Shown: positions 9,173 to 20,213, counted from the stretch's first letter. The stretch: 64,000 nucleotides of DNA from Pragia fontium DSM 5563 = ATCC 49100 (GCF_900112475.1 NZ_FOLW01000002.1:1-64000); one strand, 5' to 3'. Notes: generated by a model not told the origin, from the letters alone. Numbers and translations are program-made.

Positions 9173-9499
9173 ATTATATTCTGCCCGATAAGCATGGCTT
9201 AAAATAGGGCAGAATAGCGCTTCTGCTGTTCATTTCACGTTACCTGGTCAGTGACCTCGATTCATTTGTTGTTGATTGCCGAACGGTGACTTTTGTGTGG
9301 TCATCGACTTAACCTGTGAATTATCCCCGATAGAAAGTGCCCCATCATTTTCCTGTATGCCAGGAAATGGTTATAATCAGAAAGCTAACGCTGAGTTGGT
9401 GGTGCCGATTGCAAAATGCATTGACGATGGCATGATGATTTAACGCATGATAAACAACTAAAATATGACAAAAATAGCAGGCAACGGGTTACTTCCATA
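9173..9499 (+). other. Intergenic region truD-surE with nested hairpin
   Basis: 327 bp without a gene. Directly after truD (9177-9216) is a nested inverted repeat: outer 10 bp stem TATTCTGCCC/GGGCAGAATA and an inner AAGC-ATG-GCTT hairpin. It has no T-run, so it may stabilise or process the truD mRNA end instead of terminating it. A TATAAT hexamer near 9373 is a candidate -10 for surE but its -35 is poor. The truD-surE link is direct in E. coli, so this spacer is lineage-specific. Confidence 0.5.
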
Positions 9500-10249
9500 A
9501 TGAGAATTCTTCTGAGCAACGATGATGGCATTTCTGCGCCGGGCATTCAGATTTTATCTGAATCTTTGCGTCAGTTTGCTCAGGTACAACTGGTAGCACC
9601 GGACAGAAACTGCAGTGGCTCTTCTAATGCGTTAACGCTGGAGATGCCGGTTAAAATACAGACCTTGGCCAACGGTGATATTTCCGTCAGGGGCACCCCC
9701 ACAGACTGCGTCTATTTAGGCGTCAATGCACTGATGGTACCGCGACCGGATATTGTGGTATCGGGGATTAACGCGGGTGCCAATCTGGGCGATGATGTGA
9801 TTTATTCAGGTACCGTAGCAGCGGCAATGGAAGGTCGGCACCTTGGTTTACCTGCACTGGCGGTTTCTCTGGCGGGCTCTCGGTATTTTGATACTGCTGC
9901 TGCAGTGACCTGCCGTTTGCTGAAGGCATTGGCTCAAGAGCCGTTACGCACAAGTCGGATACTCAATATTAACGTACCGGATTTACCATTAAGTGAAATC
10001 AAAGGTTATAAAGTCACACGCTGTGGGCGACGCCATCCTGCGGATCAGGTGATTTGCCAGCAAGATCCGCGTGGTAATCCGCTGTATTGGATTGGCCCGC
10101 CGGGCGAAAAAGACGATTCTGGTACAGGTACTGACTTTGCTGCAATAGAGCAAGGGTATGTTTCTATCACGCCGTTGCAGGTTGATTTAACGGCGTATGC
10201 CGCACAAGATGTTATCAATCAATGGTTATCGCAAGTGAAGGTTAGCTGA
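9500..10249 (+). CDS. surE: 5'/3'-nucleotidase SurE
   Basis: 249 residues. Survival protein; a metal-dependent nucleotidase that also degrades polyphosphate. Family signatures: N-terminal [13 protein letters not shown] with the two metal-binding Asp residues, [10 protein letters not shown] with the ligand Ser, and [25 protein letters not shown] with the ligand Asn. Two bp separate it from pcm, forming the conserved stationary-phase pair upstream of nlpD-rpoS. Confidence 0.96.
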   Translation: MRILLSNDDGISAPGIQILSESLRQFAQVQLVAPDRNCSGSSNALTLEMPVKIQTLANGDISVRGTPTDCVYLGVNALMVPRPDIVVSGINAGANLGDDVIYSGTVAAAMEGRHLGLPALAVSLAGSRYFDTAAAVTCRLLKALAQEPLRTSRILNINVPDLPLSEIKGYKVTRCGRRHPADQVICQQDPRGNPLYWIGPPGEKDDSGTGTDFAAIEQGYVSITPLQVDLTAYAAQDVINQWLSQVKVS

Positions 10250-10251
10250 GT

Positions 10252-10884
10252 ATGTCCAGTAAACGTATGCAAACATTGCTGAAGCAGCTTGTTGAGCAGG
10301 GGATCCGCGATGAGCGGGTTCTGCAGGCGATTGCATCCGTGCCACGAGAAGGGTTTGTTGATGAGGCTTTATCACATCAGGCCTACGACAATACCGCTTT
10401 ACCGATAGGTGCAGGGCAGACTATCTCACAGCCTTACACCGTGGCTAAAATGACCGAGTTACTGAAGCTAACGCCACACTCTAACGTGCTGGAGATCGGC
10501 ACCGGTTCTGGTTATCAGACCGCGGTTTTAGCCCATCTAGTCAACCATGTCTATTCAGTTGAACGGATTAAAAGTTTACAGTGGCAGGCGAAACGACGTT
10601 TAAAACAGCTTGATTTACATAATGTCTCAACGCGTCACGGTGACGGATGGGAAGGATGGCCTGTGCGTGGGCCATTTGATGCTATTATTGTCACTGCGGC
10701 ACCGGATGAAATTCCACAGTCTTTAATGAGTCAGTTGATCGACGGTGGTCGGCTGGTTTTGCCGGTTGGTGAACAGCGTCAGTCCCAACTATTGCAGTTG
10801 GTACAACGCCATGGTGATAAATTTATTGTTGATAATATCGAAATGGTGCGTTTTGTTCCGTTAGTAAAAGGTGATTTAGCCTGA
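10252..10884 (+). CDS. pcm: Protein-L-isoaspartate O-methyltransferase
   Basis: 210 residues. Methylates isoaspartyl residues in aged proteins with S-adenosylmethionine. [11 protein letters not shown](K)M substrate-binding and [16 protein letters not shown] motif I for AdoMet are intact, with [10 protein letters not shown] (motif II) and the GGRLVLPVG post-motif. Starts 2 bp after surE. 286 bp of AT-rich DNA follow before nlpD, which probably contains an nlpD promoter; no gene is recognised there. Confidence 0.96.
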   Translation: MSSKRMQTLLKQLVEQGIRDERVLQAIASVPREGFVDEALSHQAYDNTALPIGAGQTISQPYTVAKMTELLKLTPHSNVLEIGTGSGYQTAVLAHLVNHVYSVERIKSLQWQAKRRLKQLDLHNVSTRHGDGWEGWPVRGPFDAIIVTAAPDEIPQSLMSQLIDGGRLVLPVGEQRQSQLLQLVQRHGDKFIVDNIEMVRFVPLVKGDLA

Positions 10885-11170
10885 ACGTAAAATGTAGATA
10901 TTGGTAAATATCGCTATTCTTGTTTGACCTTCTGCATAGATATAGTGTCCAATTCTCGGATATTTATCTTTTAGGAATAATTTATTGATTAATAAATTAT
11001 ATAAATAGCTAAACGATTTTATTTTTATAGCAGTGATATTGGCAGAAAATTGTAAGATAAATAGGTTAACCAACGTCTTAAACGGCCATGATTTATGGCA
11101 TATTGGCTCGATATTTGATCGGGTACTCATGAGTTTTATTGGTTATTGATTTTGCTATGGTGGGGGAAGT

Positions 11171-12334
11171 ATGAAGAAAGGAAGCCCGATGACAACATAT
11201 CGGCGTATAACAATAGGTGCAGTGGTCAGTATGTTATTGGTGGGTTGTAATAGCGATCCTAAGAACCCCGCACCGATTACTTCTATTAATGACAGTAGCG
11301 GTACGCGCCCGTCTTCTTCAGCATCGAATACCAGAGCAAATAATGCTGGCTCGCAGAATACGATGGCGATGGATACCAGTCGTCCGAATATTGTCTACGG
11401 TCAGAGCCAAAATACGGCGCCTCAGTCTGGTGCTGGCACTGCTGCATCTCAGAATAGCGGCGGTAATCCATTCGGCCAGAACAATGCAGCCAATCAGGCT
11501 AGCAGCGTCAATACAGCCGGCGATCGCATCGTTTATAACCGCAGCTATTCTGACATTCCTAAAGGTTCTTATAACGGTGGACCAACCTATACTGTTTCCC
11601 GTGGTGACACACTCTTTTATATCGCTTGGATCACCGGTAATGATTATCGTGATCTAGCACAAAAAAATAACATTTCTGAACCTTATGCTTTATCAGCAGG
11701 CCAAACCTTAAATGTGAGTGGCGGCGCTAATAACGGCGGCATGTTGGCTGGAGCCAGTAATAATGGGGCATCCGTCTCATCTTCCACTGGAAATCAAAAC
11801 CAAATAACAACGGTTGATTCTGGAAATTCAGGGGCGTACACTGCATCTGGTAGTAAACAGAATGTTGACAAAACGTTGCCAACTACCTCGACAGCGGGCA
11901 CTATGACTGGCGCTTCAACCGGAACTGCAACAACTTCGGTTGCTACTGAAAGTCGTAGTTCAAACGTTCGCTGGCGTTGGCCGACCGAAGGAAAAGTGAT
12001 TGAGAACTTTTCTACATCGGAAGGGGGCAATAAAGGTATCGACATTGCCGGGTCTCGTGGACAGCCGGTACTTGCCGCATCTGATGGGCGTATTGTATAT
12101 GCAGGGAATGCGTTACGAGGCTATGGTAACCTCATCATTATTAAGCATAATGATGATTATTTGAGTGCTTATGCACACAATGACTCGATGCTCGTGGCGG
12201 AGCAACAAGAAGTCAAAGCTGGTCAAAAAATAGCAACAATGGGTAGTACTGGTACTAGCTCTGTCAGATTGCATTTTGAAATCAGATATAAGGGCAAGTC
12301 CGTTAATCCGCTGCAGCACTTGCCGCAGCGTTAA
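11171..12334 (+). CDS. nlpD: Murein hydrolase activator NlpD (lipoprotein)
   Basis: 387 residues. Lipoprotein signal with lipobox LLVGC (Cys26). A low-complexity Ser/Asn/Ala-rich linker (30-130) precedes a LysM peptidoglycan-binding domain (about 139-182) and a second linker; a degenerate M23/LytM domain fills the C-terminus (about 267-387). The LytM zinc motif is altered (NKGIDIAG, His replaced by Asn), as in E. coli NlpD, so it activates the amidase AmiC and is not itself an enzyme. A strong GGGGGAAG ribosome site precedes ATG 11171. As in E. coli, the main rpoS promoter is expected inside this gene. Confidence 0.94.
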   Translation: MKKGSPMTTYRRITIGAVVSMLLVGCNSDPKNPAPITSINDSSGTRPSSSASNTRANNAGSQNTMAMDTSRPNIVYGQSQNTAPQSGAGTAASQNSGGNPFGQNNAANQASSVNTAGDRIVYNRSYSDIPKGSYNGGPTYTVSRGDTLFYIAWITGNDYRDLAQKNNISEPYALSAGQTLNVSGGANNGGMLAGASNNGASVSSSTGNQNQITTVDSGNSGAYTASGSKQNVDKTLPTTSTAGTMTGASTGTATTSVATESRSSNVRWRWPTEGKVIENFSTSEGGNKGIDIAGSRGQPVLAASDGRIVYAGNALRGYGNLIIIKHNDDYLSAYAHNDSMLVAEQQEVKAGQKIATMGSTGTSSVRLHFEIRYKGKSVNPLQHLPQR

Positions 12335-12393
12335 CCGGGCAGGAAGTCAGTTTTCCTGCCTGTTGTCGCAATACTACGGGTAGGAAAACAAAA

Positions 12394-13383
12394 ATGAGTT
12401 CCAATACGCTGAAAGTCAACGAATGGCCTGAAAATGCTGATTTCGATGATAGTGAACCCGCGGAGTTTGATGAAAAAGCTCAACTTGATGTAGTCGAGGA
12501 CGACACCTCTGCGGATGACATACTGCTTTCACAAGATGTGACTCAACATGTGCTGGACGCCACACAGCTGTATCTCGGGGAAATTGGCTTTTCACCTTTA
12601 TTAACTGCGCAGGAAGAAGTCTATTTCGCGCGTCGGGCTTTACGCGGAGATGCCGCAGCTCGTAACCGTATGATAGAAAGTAACCTGCGTTTAGTTGTCA
12701 AAATCGCCCGCCGCTATAACAATCGCGGTCTGGCACTTCTCGATCTTATCGAAGAGGGTAATCTTGGTCTTATCCGCGCGGTAGAGAAATTCGATCCTGA
12801 AAGGGGCTTCCGTTTTTCTACTTATGCGACATGGTGGATCCGTCAGACGATTGAACGGGCTATCATGAACCAGACCAGAACCATCCGTTTACCGATTCAT
12901 ATCGTTAAAGAGTTGAACGTTTACCTGCGCACTGCTCGTGAACTTTCACAAAAACTGGATCATGAACCACGTGCGGAAGATATTGCCATCCAACTGGATA
13001 AGTCAGTTGGTGATGTTAGCCGGATGCTACGCCTTAACGAACGCGTGACTTCTGTCGATTCACCTTTAAACGGTGAGTCAGACAGCGCATTGTTAGACAT
13101 CCTACCGGATGAAAATAACAATGATCCTGAATATATGATTCAAGATAACGACATCAAACAAAGTATTGTGAAATGGCTGTTTGAGCTGAATCCAAAACAG
13201 CGGGAAGTATTAGCCCGTCGTTTCGGTCTGCTAGGCTATGAAGCGGCTACATTGGAAGATGTTGGTGCTGAGATTGGTTTAACCCGTGAACGCGTACGCC
13301 AGATTCAGGTTGAAGGTCTGGGTCAACTGCGTGAAATTCTGGTTAAACAAGGTCTGAGTATTGAGGCATTGTTTCAGGAATAA
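12394..13383 (+). CDS. rpoS: RNA polymerase sigma factor RpoS (sigma-38)
   Basis: 329 residues, one shorter than E. coli RpoS. Acidic N-terminus, region 1.2 ([19 protein letters not shown]), region 2 with core-binding and melting residues ([18 protein letters not shown] and [16 protein letters not shown]), the region-3 RssB contact VKELNVYLR, and the region-4 helix-turn-helix [19 protein letters not shown]. Directs the general stress and stationary-phase response. It lies 59 bp after nlpD and is followed by a strong terminator. Confidence 0.97.
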   Translation: MSSNTLKVNEWPENADFDDSEPAEFDEKAQLDVVEDDTSADDILLSQDVTQHVLDATQLYLGEIGFSPLLTAQEEVYFARRALRGDAAARNRMIESNLRLVVKIARRYNNRGLALLDLIEEGNLGLIRAVEKFDPERGFRFSTYATWWIRQTIERAIMNQTRTIRLPIHIVKELNVYLRTARELSQKLDHEPRAEDIAIQLDKSVGDVSRMLRLNERVTSVDSPLNGESDSALLDILPDENNNDPEYMIQDNDIKQSIVKWLFELNPKQREVLARRFGLLGYEAATLEDVGAEIGLTRERVRQIQVEGLGQLREILVKQGLSIEALFQE

Positions 13384-13421
13384 TTCAGAGTAACGTGAGT
13401 TATTTTAGTCGTTAAGATGAT

Positions 13422-13455
13422 AAAAACACCGTCCCATATGAGACGGTGTTTTTTT
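13422..13455. terminator. Shared terminator rpoS / TonB receptor
   Basis: Stem AAAACACCGTC/GACGGTGTTTT with a loop of about 8 nt, T-run on the plus strand and A-run on its left side, so it can work in both directions. It separates rpoS from the convergent siderophore-receptor gene, whose stop is at 13467. Confidence 0.9.
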
Positions 13456-13466
13456 AACTTCAATCA

Positions 13467-15578
13467 CTACCAGCGATAGTTCACTTTCGCGGTGACTGTC
13501 CGCCCATCACCGTAATAACACCAATAGTCACAGGCGCTGACGTATTTCTTATCTGCCAGATTATTGGCGTTAACCTGCACCGACCACTGCTTATTGACAT
13601 CATAACGGATCATGGCATCCCACAGCGTATAATCAGGCACTTTCAGCGCTTGAGTGTTGGTCGCATCGCCATAAGTGCTACCAATATAGCGCACACCGGA
13701 GCCAATAGTTAATCCATCCAACGGACCGCTTAGTGCATAATCGGCCCATAGTGATGCCATATTTCTCGGGGTTGCCGGTAAGCGTTTACCAATCTCTTCA
13801 TCATTGAGTGAACGAATGATTTGGATACGACTTAGCGTATAACTGGCGTGTATTTTCAGCGCATCGGTGGCATAACCAACGGCTTCCAGTTCTAATCCAC
13901 GTGAGCGAGCCATACCGGTTTGGCTACGAATCGCCGGATCGTTTGGATCGGTGGTTAAGGTATTTTTTTGGTAAAGCTCATAGAGTGCTGCGTTGATGTA
14001 GCCGTTAAACCCTTGTGGCACGTACTTAATACCAATCTCAGTTTGTTGACCGGTTTGCGGAACGTAGGGTTTATTGTCGTTATTACGGCCGGACAATGGC
14101 TGGAATGATTCGGAATAGCTGACATACGGATTTAAACCGATATCTGACAGGTACATCAGACCAGCACTTTTGGTGTACTTATGATCATCCATATCCTGAC
14201 GGTCGTTAGTATCTGGCTGGATATCACTGGATCTGGCTTTATCATAGCGCCCACCCAGCAGCAGCAACCATTTGTCATCAAACTTCAACTGATTCTGTAC
14301 ATATAAACCGGTCTGGAAACGTTTGGTGCGATGACTGAACAACTGGTCATCACTCACGGGATTATAGTCGCCGTAGGAGGGATTAAAAATATCCAGCGGG
14401 GCACCAAAACTATAGAGGTTGGCATCTTTACCCCGTGAGTTGGCGGTAAAGTAGTCAACTCCGAGTAATAAGGTATTTTCAAAACGATCGAAGGTCCAGT
14501 TACCCACCATACGGTTATCAATCGCCCAGCTTTGTGCGCTACCGTCACGGTAGGTCAAACCGCGGTTAACGTGACGATCGTCGACCATACCCAGGCCGTA
14601 AATACTACGCAGATCCATATTCAGATAGCTGTAGTTCATATTCTGGTGGAATGTCCATGTGTCATTAAAACCGTGTTTAAACTCATAACCAGCGTTGAAT
14701 TGTTCAGTATTGTTGCGGCTATAGCTTGGCTCACCATAAGACATTTTATAATCGACTTTACCAAATGGCGTATTTTGCAGCGTTCCATAAGGCAGTTTAA
14801 AGCCGCTGGTCGGATTGGCATTATCTTTCAGGTAGCTGGTTAACAGGGTCAGGCTGGTATCATCTGATATATCAAAGGTCAGGCTTGGTGCAATATAGTA
14901 ACGTTCGTCTTTAGCGCCATCGCTCGGTCCGTTGGTTTTCTTGGCAAAGCCAACCAAGCGATACTGAACGCTGCCTTCGTCGTTTAATGGGCCGGAGGTA
15001 TCCAATCCGAAGTCGCGGTAATCATCGGAACCGTAAGATAGCTGTACTTCCCCTTGTTGTAGGCGGGTAGGGCGCTTACTAATCACGTTGACCAGACCAC
15101 CTGGAGGATTTTGGCCGTAGAGCATAGAAGCCGGGCCTTTAAGCATCTCAATACGTTCGATGCCGTAGGCTTCTTGCTGCCAACCATAGAAACCATTTTC
15201 GTTAATGGCTTGTAGGCCATCTTGATAGCGACTCCAGCCGAAGCCACGTACAATTAACCAGTCGGTTTTATTATCCGGGCCATAAGGTGTAGCAAAAACA
15301 CCGGAGCTGTAGCGCATGGCCTCATCAATTTTTTTACTTGCATGGCGATCCAAATCTTCACGAGTGATTTCGGATAACGCTCTTGGCGTTTCGGCTGCTG
15401 GGGTATCTATTTTGGAGGCGGTATTTCCACCAATAACCACCATCTTCTCAGTGCCGGAATTGGTTGAGGGTGATGTTTCAGTGGCGGCTAGAGCCGGTGC
15501 GGTTGCCGTTAGGCTGAGTAAAATAGCATAAGCTAACGGTTGATAGGTTAGGCCAGTCGGAACGACTCGGTTATCCAT
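13467..15578 (-). CDS. TonB-dependent siderophore receptor (FhuA/FcuA-like)
   Basis: 703 residues. Signal peptide ending ALA-A around residue 31, a TonB-box-like EKMVVIG (about 44-50), plug domain (about 60-165, with IERIEMLKGPASMLYGQNPPGG), then a 22-strand beta-barrel ending in the terminal aromatic residue Trp. The two nearby cysteines near the C-terminus (ACDYWCYYGDGR) resemble FhuA/FoxA/FcuA hydroxamate receptors, which take up ferric siderophores across the outer membrane using TonB energy. Fur-like sites lie in the divergent promoter region, and the opposite gene encodes a ferric-siderophore-type binding protein. Ligand (ferrichrome, ferrioxamine or other) not determinable from sequence alone. 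Confidence 0.9.
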   Translation of the reverse strand: MDNRVVPTGLTYQPLAYAILLSLTATAPALAATETSPSTNSGTEKMVVIGGNTASKIDTPAAETPRALSEITREDLDRHASKKIDEAMRYSSGVFATPYGPDNKTDWLIVRGFGWSRYQDGLQAINENGFYGWQQEAYGIERIEMLKGPASMLYGQNPPGGLVNVISKRPTRLQQGEVQLSYGSDDYRDFGLDTSGPLNDEGSVQYRLVGFAKKTNGPSDGAKDERYYIAPSLTFDISDDTSLTLLTSYLKDNANPTSGFKLPYGTLQNTPFGKVDYKMSYGEPSYSRNNTEQFNAGYEFKHGFNDTWTFHQNMNYSYLNMDLRSIYGLGMVDDRHVNRGLTYRDGSAQSWAIDNRMVGNWTFDRFENTLLLGVDYFTANSRGKDANLYSFGAPLDIFNPSYGDYNPVSDDQLFSHRTKRFQTGLYVQNQLKFDDKWLLLLGGRYDKARSSDIQPDTNDRQDMDDHKYTKSAGLMYLSDIGLNPYVSYSESFQPLSGRNNDNKPYVPQTGQQTEIGIKYVPQGFNGYINAALYELYQKNTLTTDPNDPAIRSQTGMARSRGLELEAVGYATDALKIHASYTLSRIQIIRSLNDEEIGKRLPATPRNMASLWADYALSGPLDGLTIGSGVRYIGSTYGDATNTQALKVPDYTLWDAMIRYDVNKQWSVQVNANNLADKKYVSACDYWCYYGDGRTVTAKVNYRW

Positions 15579-15609
15579 TGATGATGTTTCCTGAATCAGT
15601 ATTGGTAAT

Positions 15610-15628
15610 GAGAGTGATTATCATGCGT
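15610..15628 (-). promoter_or_regulatory. Fur box candidate for the TonB receptor
   Basis: On the minus strand ACGCATGATAATCACTCTC matches the 19-base Fur consensus in 13 positions, with an uninterrupted ATGATAATCA core. It is about 30-50 bp upstream of the receptor start. Confidence 0.65.
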
Positions 15629-15718
15629 ATTTTCTTTTTATTTAGGTGTTTCTGTCAATTGAAACCATCAAATGAGAATAATTTTTTACAACTCTTCTGC
15701 TTTGGTGGTTCAAAATGA

Positions 15719-15737
15719 TATATTGAGAATCGTTATC
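15719..15737 (+). promoter_or_regulatory. Fur box candidate for the binding-protein operon
   Basis: TATATTGAGAATCGTTATC matches 15 of 19 Fur consensus positions. It is about 63-81 bp upstream of the binding-protein ATG and would give iron repression of the plus-strand pair. A weaker AATGAGAATAAT half-site lies at 15670-15681. Confidence 0.75.
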
Positions 15738-15799
15738 ACTATTTTTAACGGTTAGACTAGACTGCTACCATTCACCTGTTATTAAAGGTTCCGTATTTC

Positions 15800-16906
15800 A
15801 TGAATAATCGATTGTTGAAGCTGTTACTGATATTTATTTTCAGTATTTCAACGGCCTATGCCAGTGAATGGCCAAAAGAAGTGACGGATATATTAGGCAA
15901 TAAAGTGGTGGTTACACAGAAACCACAGCGGGTAGTGCTGGCATCAGGCTATAGCTTTGTTGCTTTGTCATTTGTTCATGAAGATCCGGCTTCGGTACTG
16001 ATTGGCTGGGGAAGTGAACTGAAAAAATTTGATACCGCAACTTATGAACTCTACAAGAAGGCCTTTCCTAAACTGGCAACGCTGAAAACCATTGGCAGCG
16101 GCAGTGGCGATGAATTATCGGTAGAAACCATACTTTCCTTGTCGCCTGATTTAGTCATTTTTGAGGCGTGGCAGGCTCCTCGCTCTCAGGCTTTGATTGC
16201 TTTATTACGTAAGAGCCATATTCCCGTGGTGTTTGTCGACTTCTATCAATCACCTTTAGAAAATACCCTTCCTTCCGTGCGCTTATTAGGGCAATTATTA
16301 GATCGCGAACAGCAGACGGAACAACTAATTGCTTTTTATCAAAGCCATATGGAACGTCTTACTTCCAGATTAAACGATCCTAAAATAGAACATCCGCGAG
16401 TATTACTGCATGCGTATCCTGGCGTTTGGGAATGCTGTTGGACCAGCGGTGCCGGGGGAGTTGGTGAATATATTACCCTGTTTAAAGGCATCAACGTTGG
16501 CGCAGATAAATTCCCAACCGGTAATGGTGGTCAGCTTAGTCTGGAATATTTGATTCAGAAAAACCCTCAGGTGTATATTGCCACCGGACATTCCGGCGTC
16601 GATCCGAATAAAGCTTTGCCGCTAGGTACCGGAGTGGATATGGCCCTTAGCCAACGTCAGTTAAGTAAACTGGTGGCGGAGAAAGGGCTGAACACGTTTG
16701 ATGCGGTACAAAATGGCCGGGTTTATGGCTTTTGGAACTATTTTTCTGGTTCACCGCTCAATATTGTGGGAGCAGAGGTGATGGCAAAGTGGATCCAACC
16801 GGAGTTATATCAGGATGTCGATCCACAAAAAACCATGGATGAAATGAACCAACGTTTTCTTCCGGTGACGTTAACCGGGACTTATTGGCTTACCCTACAG
16901 AGATAG
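15800..16906 (+). CDS. Periplasmic iron-siderophore-type ABC binding protein
   Basis: 368 residues with a Sec signal peptide (cleavage after AYA, about residue 21). The TroA/FecB-like fold is indicated by DILGNKVVV, PQRVVLAS, LSVETILSLSPDLVIFE and PQVYIATGHS. It should bind an iron chelate in the periplasm. It is transcribed away from the siderophore receptor with a Fur box between them, and the next gene is 4 bp downstream. No permease or ATPase gene follows, so it must work with a transporter encoded elsewhere, or has another role such as sensing. Confidence 0.85.
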   Translation: MNNRLLKLLLIFIFSISTAYASEWPKEVTDILGNKVVVTQKPQRVVLASGYSFVALSFVHEDPASVLIGWGSELKKFDTATYELYKKAFPKLATLKTIGSGSGDELSVETILSLSPDLVIFEAWQAPRSQALIALLRKSHIPVVFVDFYQSPLENTLPSVRLLGQLLDREQQTEQLIAFYQSHMERLTSRLNDPKIEHPRVLLHAYPGVWECCWTSGAGGVGEYITLFKGINVGADKFPTGNGGQLSLEYLIQKNPQVYIATGHSGVDPNKALPLGTGVDMALSQRQLSKLVAEKGLNTFDAVQNGRVYGFWNYFSGSPLNIVGAEVMAKWIQPELYQDVDPQKTMDEMNQRFLPVTLTGTYWLTLQR

Positions 16907-16910
16907 CGTT

Positions 16911-17486
16911 ATGTATATCAAACCAGAACATACAGTCACTTCAAAAGAGCAACTGCGTGAATATTACGCCATGCCACATCAGATGGTGGTGAAGAAGCAA
17001 ATTGATTTTTTGGCGCCTTATGGCCAAAAGCTGATTTCCCTGTCACCGTTTTTTATGTTGGCAACGGTAGGTAAAAATGGTGTGGATGTTTCACCTAAAG
17101 GGGGATATCCCGGGTTTGTAAAAACGGTGGGTGAGAAGACACTGTTGATTCCTGATTATGCCGGTAACAATCGGTTAGATGGCCTACAAAATATTATTGA
17201 TAACCCACAGGTTGGCCTGACATTTTTGATTCCCGGTTATAACGAAGCATTTCGAATAAACGGTAAAGCGACCGTTTCCATTGATCCCTCCCTGTGTGAG
17301 TTCTTCACGGATACTGGCAAAACAGTGAAGTGCGTGATTGTGGTTAACATTGAAGAGGCGTTTATCCACTGTGGTCAGGCAATATCACTGGCTAAACTGT
17401 GGGATGTCGAAAGTCAGCAAAATAAAGACAGTGCGCCAACGCTGAAGGATATTATTGCTTTCCATACGGAGCGGGAATCGGTTTAA
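16911..17486 (+). CDS. Pyridoxamine 5'-phosphate oxidase-like flavin protein
   Basis: 191 residues of the split-barrel FMN-binding family (PNPOx-like, MSMEG_1061 type). Visible features: FFMLATVGKNGVDVSPKGGYPGFV strand region near 42-65, the TLLIPDYAGNNRLDGLQNI phosphate-binding segment and NPQVGLTFLIPG. The pattern resembles small flavin reductases that sit next to siderophore genes; a role in releasing iron from the imported chelate or detoxifying is inference. Translated directly after the binding protein (4 bp gap) and ended by a strong terminator. Confidence 0.75.
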   Translation: MYIKPEHTVTSKEQLREYYAMPHQMVVKKQIDFLAPYGQKLISLSPFFMLATVGKNGVDVSPKGGYPGFVKTVGEKTLLIPDYAGNNRLDGLQNIIDNPQVGLTFLIPGYNEAFRINGKATVSIDPSLCEFFTDTGKTVKCVIVVNIEEAFIHCGQAISLAKLWDVESQQNKDSAPTLKDIIAFHTERESV

Positions 17487-17607
17487 GTCGACTACAGAAA
17501 TATAAAGAATGTGTCATCCGATAAATTGACTCATTCTTGCAAATAAACTGCGACCTAAACGGTAATCTCTCCTGTCGTGTGATGATTGATACCATTCTTT
17601 ATAAGTT

Positions 17608-17645
17608 AAAGAACCGATCGGTTTTAGCGATCGGTTCTTTTTTCG
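17608..17645. terminator. Shared terminator, iron operon / mutS
   Basis: Perfect 13 bp stem AAAGAACCGATCG/CGATCGGTTCTTT with a 7 nt loop and T-runs on both strands. It separates two convergent genes (the flavin protein and mutS). Confidence 0.93.
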
Positions 17646-17651
17646 TTATAG

Positions 17652-20213
17652 CTAGACCAGATCTTTTAAGCGATAAATCCATTCCAGTGCCTGTTTGGGC
17701 GACAGCGTATCCGGATCTAAGGCTTCCAGCGCTTCTACCGCCGGGGATGTTTCTGCTTCAACGGTAAGTAGCGCCATTTGTGAGCCTTCAGCGGTGCTGT
17801 TGGCGGCGCTCAGCGAGAGCGATTCCAGCTCTTTTAGCTTTTGACGTGCGCGCTTGATAACGTCTTTAGGCACTCCGGCCAAAGCGGCGACCGCCAGACC
17901 ATAACTCTTACTGGCTGCACCGGGCTGAACGCTATGCATAAAGGCGATAGTATCACCGTGCTCCACCGCATCCAGATGGACGTTCTCTACCCCTTCCATA
18001 CGTTCAGGTAGGGTGGTTAATTCAAAATAATGGGTTGCGAACAGCGTCATGGCCTTAATTTTATTAGCCAGATTCTCTGCACAGCTCCAGGCCAGTGATA
18101 AACCGTCATAGGTTGACGTACCTCGACCAATCTCATCCATCAGAATCAGACTTTGTTCGGTGGCGTTATGTAGAATATTGGCGGTTTCCGTCATTTCCAC
18201 CATAAACGTAGAGCGACCAGAGGCCAGATCGTCAGCGGCACCGATACGGGTAAAGATGCGATCGACGGGCCCGATGTTGGCGCTGTCGGCGGGAACAAAA
18301 CTACCGATATGAGCCATTAACACAATCAGGGCAGCCTGACGCATATAGGTACTTTTACCGCCCATATTTGGGCCGGTGACAATTAGCATTCTGCGCTGGG
18401 GAGAAAGCTGTAGTGGGTTGGCGATAAAGGGTTCGCGCAATACCTGTTCAACTACCGGGTGGCGTCCGCCGGTAATATTGATGCCCGGTTTATCGCTCAG
18501 TTCCGGACAGATATAGTTTAGCGTATAGGCTCGTTCTGACAGATTGCACAACACATCCAGTTCAGCCAGCGCAGCAGCACTTTGTTGCAGAGCTTCAAGA
18601 TGCGGTAGCAACAAGTCGAATAGTTCATCATACAGGGATTTTTCCAGCGCCAGCGCTTTACCCTTGGAGGTCAGAACCTTATCTTCATACTCTTTCAGTT
18701 CAGGGATGATATAGCGTTCAGCATTCTTTAGCGTTTGGCGGCGAACATAGTTAATCGGCACCAGATGGCTCTGACCGCGGCTAACCTGAATGTAGTAACC
18801 GTGAATTGCATTAAAGCCTACCTTTAAGGTATCCAATCCGAGTTTTTCACGCTCACGAATTTCCAGACGATCCAGATAATCTGTAGCGCCATCCGCCAGC
18901 GCGCGCCATTCATCCAGTTCGGCGTTATAACCGCTGGCAATTACACCGCCGTCGCGAATCAGTACCGGTGGCGACTCGATAACCGCTCTTTCCAGCAAAT
19001 CCTGTAATTCATCAAATTGATTAATCTGATTTTTCAGCGTTTGGATATAGCCCGATGCGTAGGGCGCCAGTAACTGATGAATATCCGGGAGCTGTTGGAA
19101 AGCATAACGCATCCGCGCTAAATCGCGGGGGCGGGCTGTTCGCAGCGCCAGACGAGCCAGAATACGTTCTAAATCACCAATATTACGCAGATAGGGTTGG
19201 ATGTCGCTATAGTTGCCCTGAAGCTCCTGTATCGCCGATTGACGGTTGCGTAGCAATGCCATATCGCGACTCGGCGCATGGATCCAGCGTTTTAGCATCC
19301 GGCTCCCCATTGGGGTAACGGCATGATCGAGAATCGCGGCCAGCGTATTTTCCGTTCCGCCGGACAGGTTTAACGTTAACTCCAGATTACGGCGGGTAGC
19401 AGCATCCAAAATAATACCGTCCTGCTGGCGCTCTAAGGTTAAACCTCGAATATGGGGTAGCGAAGTGCGCTGAGTATCTTTAACGTACTGCAACAGACAA
19501 CCCGCGGCACGCAGGGCTCGTTCCGCTTTCTCTACGCCAAACCCATTTAAATCACGTGTGCCAAACTGGAGGTTTAACTGTTGACGGGCGGTATCCAGCT
19601 CAAATTCCCAAATTGGACGGCGGCGTAGGCCGTGGCGCTGATCGATTAAATCCATCGCCTGAAGGTCTTCCGGATAAAGCAGTTCCGCCGGATTGGTTCG
19701 TTGGATCTCTGCCGCCATAGTTTCTTTATCAAGGGGTTCAGAAACCTGGAAACGGCCGGAACTGATATCTAATGTGGCGTAACCAAATCGTTTATCTTCC
19801 TGCCAAATTGCTGCCAGTAGATTGTCCTGACGTTCCTGTAACAGCGCTTCATCACTGACGGTACCTGGGGTAACAATGCGCACCACTTTACGCTCTACAG
19901 GCCCTTTGCTGGTGGCAGGATCGCCAATTTGCTCACAAATCGCAACGGACTCTCCTAACTGAACCAGCTTTGCCAGATAGTTTTCTACCGCATGATGGGG
20001 AACGCCGGCCATTGGAATAGGTTCACCAGCAGAAGCACCACGCTTAGTGAGTGAAATATCCAGCAGCTGAGACGCGCGCTTGGCATCGTCATAGAAAAGC
20101 TCATAGAAGTCACCCATGCGGTAAAACAGCAGGATATGCGGGTGCTGTGCTTTCAGCTTCAGATACTGCTGCATCATTGGGGTGTGGGTGCTTAAGTTTA
20201 CATTGTTATTCAT
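17652..20213 (-). CDS. mutS: DNA mismatch repair protein MutS
   Basis: 853 residues, identical in length to E. coli MutS. The mismatch-reading Phe36-x-Glu38 lies in MGDFYELF; the core and lever domains follow; the ATPase domain has Walker [10 protein letters not shown] (about residue 614) and [17 protein letters not shown]. The C-terminal tetramerisation tail ([23 protein letters not shown]) is complete. It detects mispairs and recruits MutL. Its 3' end faces the iron operon; its 5' side borders the accessory region. Confidence 0.97.
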   Translation of the reverse strand: MNNNVNLSTHTPMMQQYLKLKAQHPHILLFYRMGDFYELFYDDAKRASQLLDISLTKRGASAGEPIPMAGVPHHAVENYLAKLVQLGESVAICEQIGDPATSKGPVERKVVRIVTPGTVSDEALLQERQDNLLAAIWQEDKRFGYATLDISSGRFQVSEPLDKETMAAEIQRTNPAELLYPEDLQAMDLIDQRHGLRRRPIWEFELDTARQQLNLQFGTRDLNGFGVEKAERALRAAGCLLQYVKDTQRTSLPHIRGLTLERQQDGIILDAATRRNLELTLNLSGGTENTLAAILDHAVTPMGSRMLKRWIHAPSRDMALLRNRQSAIQELQGNYSDIQPYLRNIGDLERILARLALRTARPRDLARMRYAFQQLPDIHQLLAPYASGYIQTLKNQINQFDELQDLLERAVIESPPVLIRDGGVIASGYNAELDEWRALADGATDYLDRLEIREREKLGLDTLKVGFNAIHGYYIQVSRGQSHLVPINYVRRQTLKNAERYIIPELKEYEDKVLTSKGKALALEKSLYDELFDLLLPHLEALQQSAAALAELDVLCNLSERAYTLNYICPELSDKPGINITGGRHPVVEQVLREPFIANPLQLSPQRRMLIVTGPNMGGKSTYMRQAALIVLMAHIGSFVPADSANIGPVDRIFTRIGAADDLASGRSTFMVEMTETANILHNATEQSLILMDEIGRGTSTYDGLSLAWSCAENLANKIKAMTLFATHYFELTTLPERMEGVENVHLDAVEHGDTIAFMHSVQPGAASKSYGLAVAALAGVPKDVIKRARQKLKELESLSLSAANSTAEGSQMALLTVEAETSPAVEALEALDPDTLSPKQALEWIYRLKDLV

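Noticed and set aside
10876-11130. 84-residue minus-strand ORF between pcm and nlpD
   Set aside because: AT-rich frame, no homology pattern; the region is better read as nlpD promoter DNA.
11217-11657. 146-residue ORF inside nlpD
   Set aside because: Alternative frame of the low-complexity linker; nlpD itself is clear.
15669-15688. Third Fur box in the iron locus
   Set aside because: Only a half-site (GAGAATAAT) is matched, so it is mentioned but not listed.
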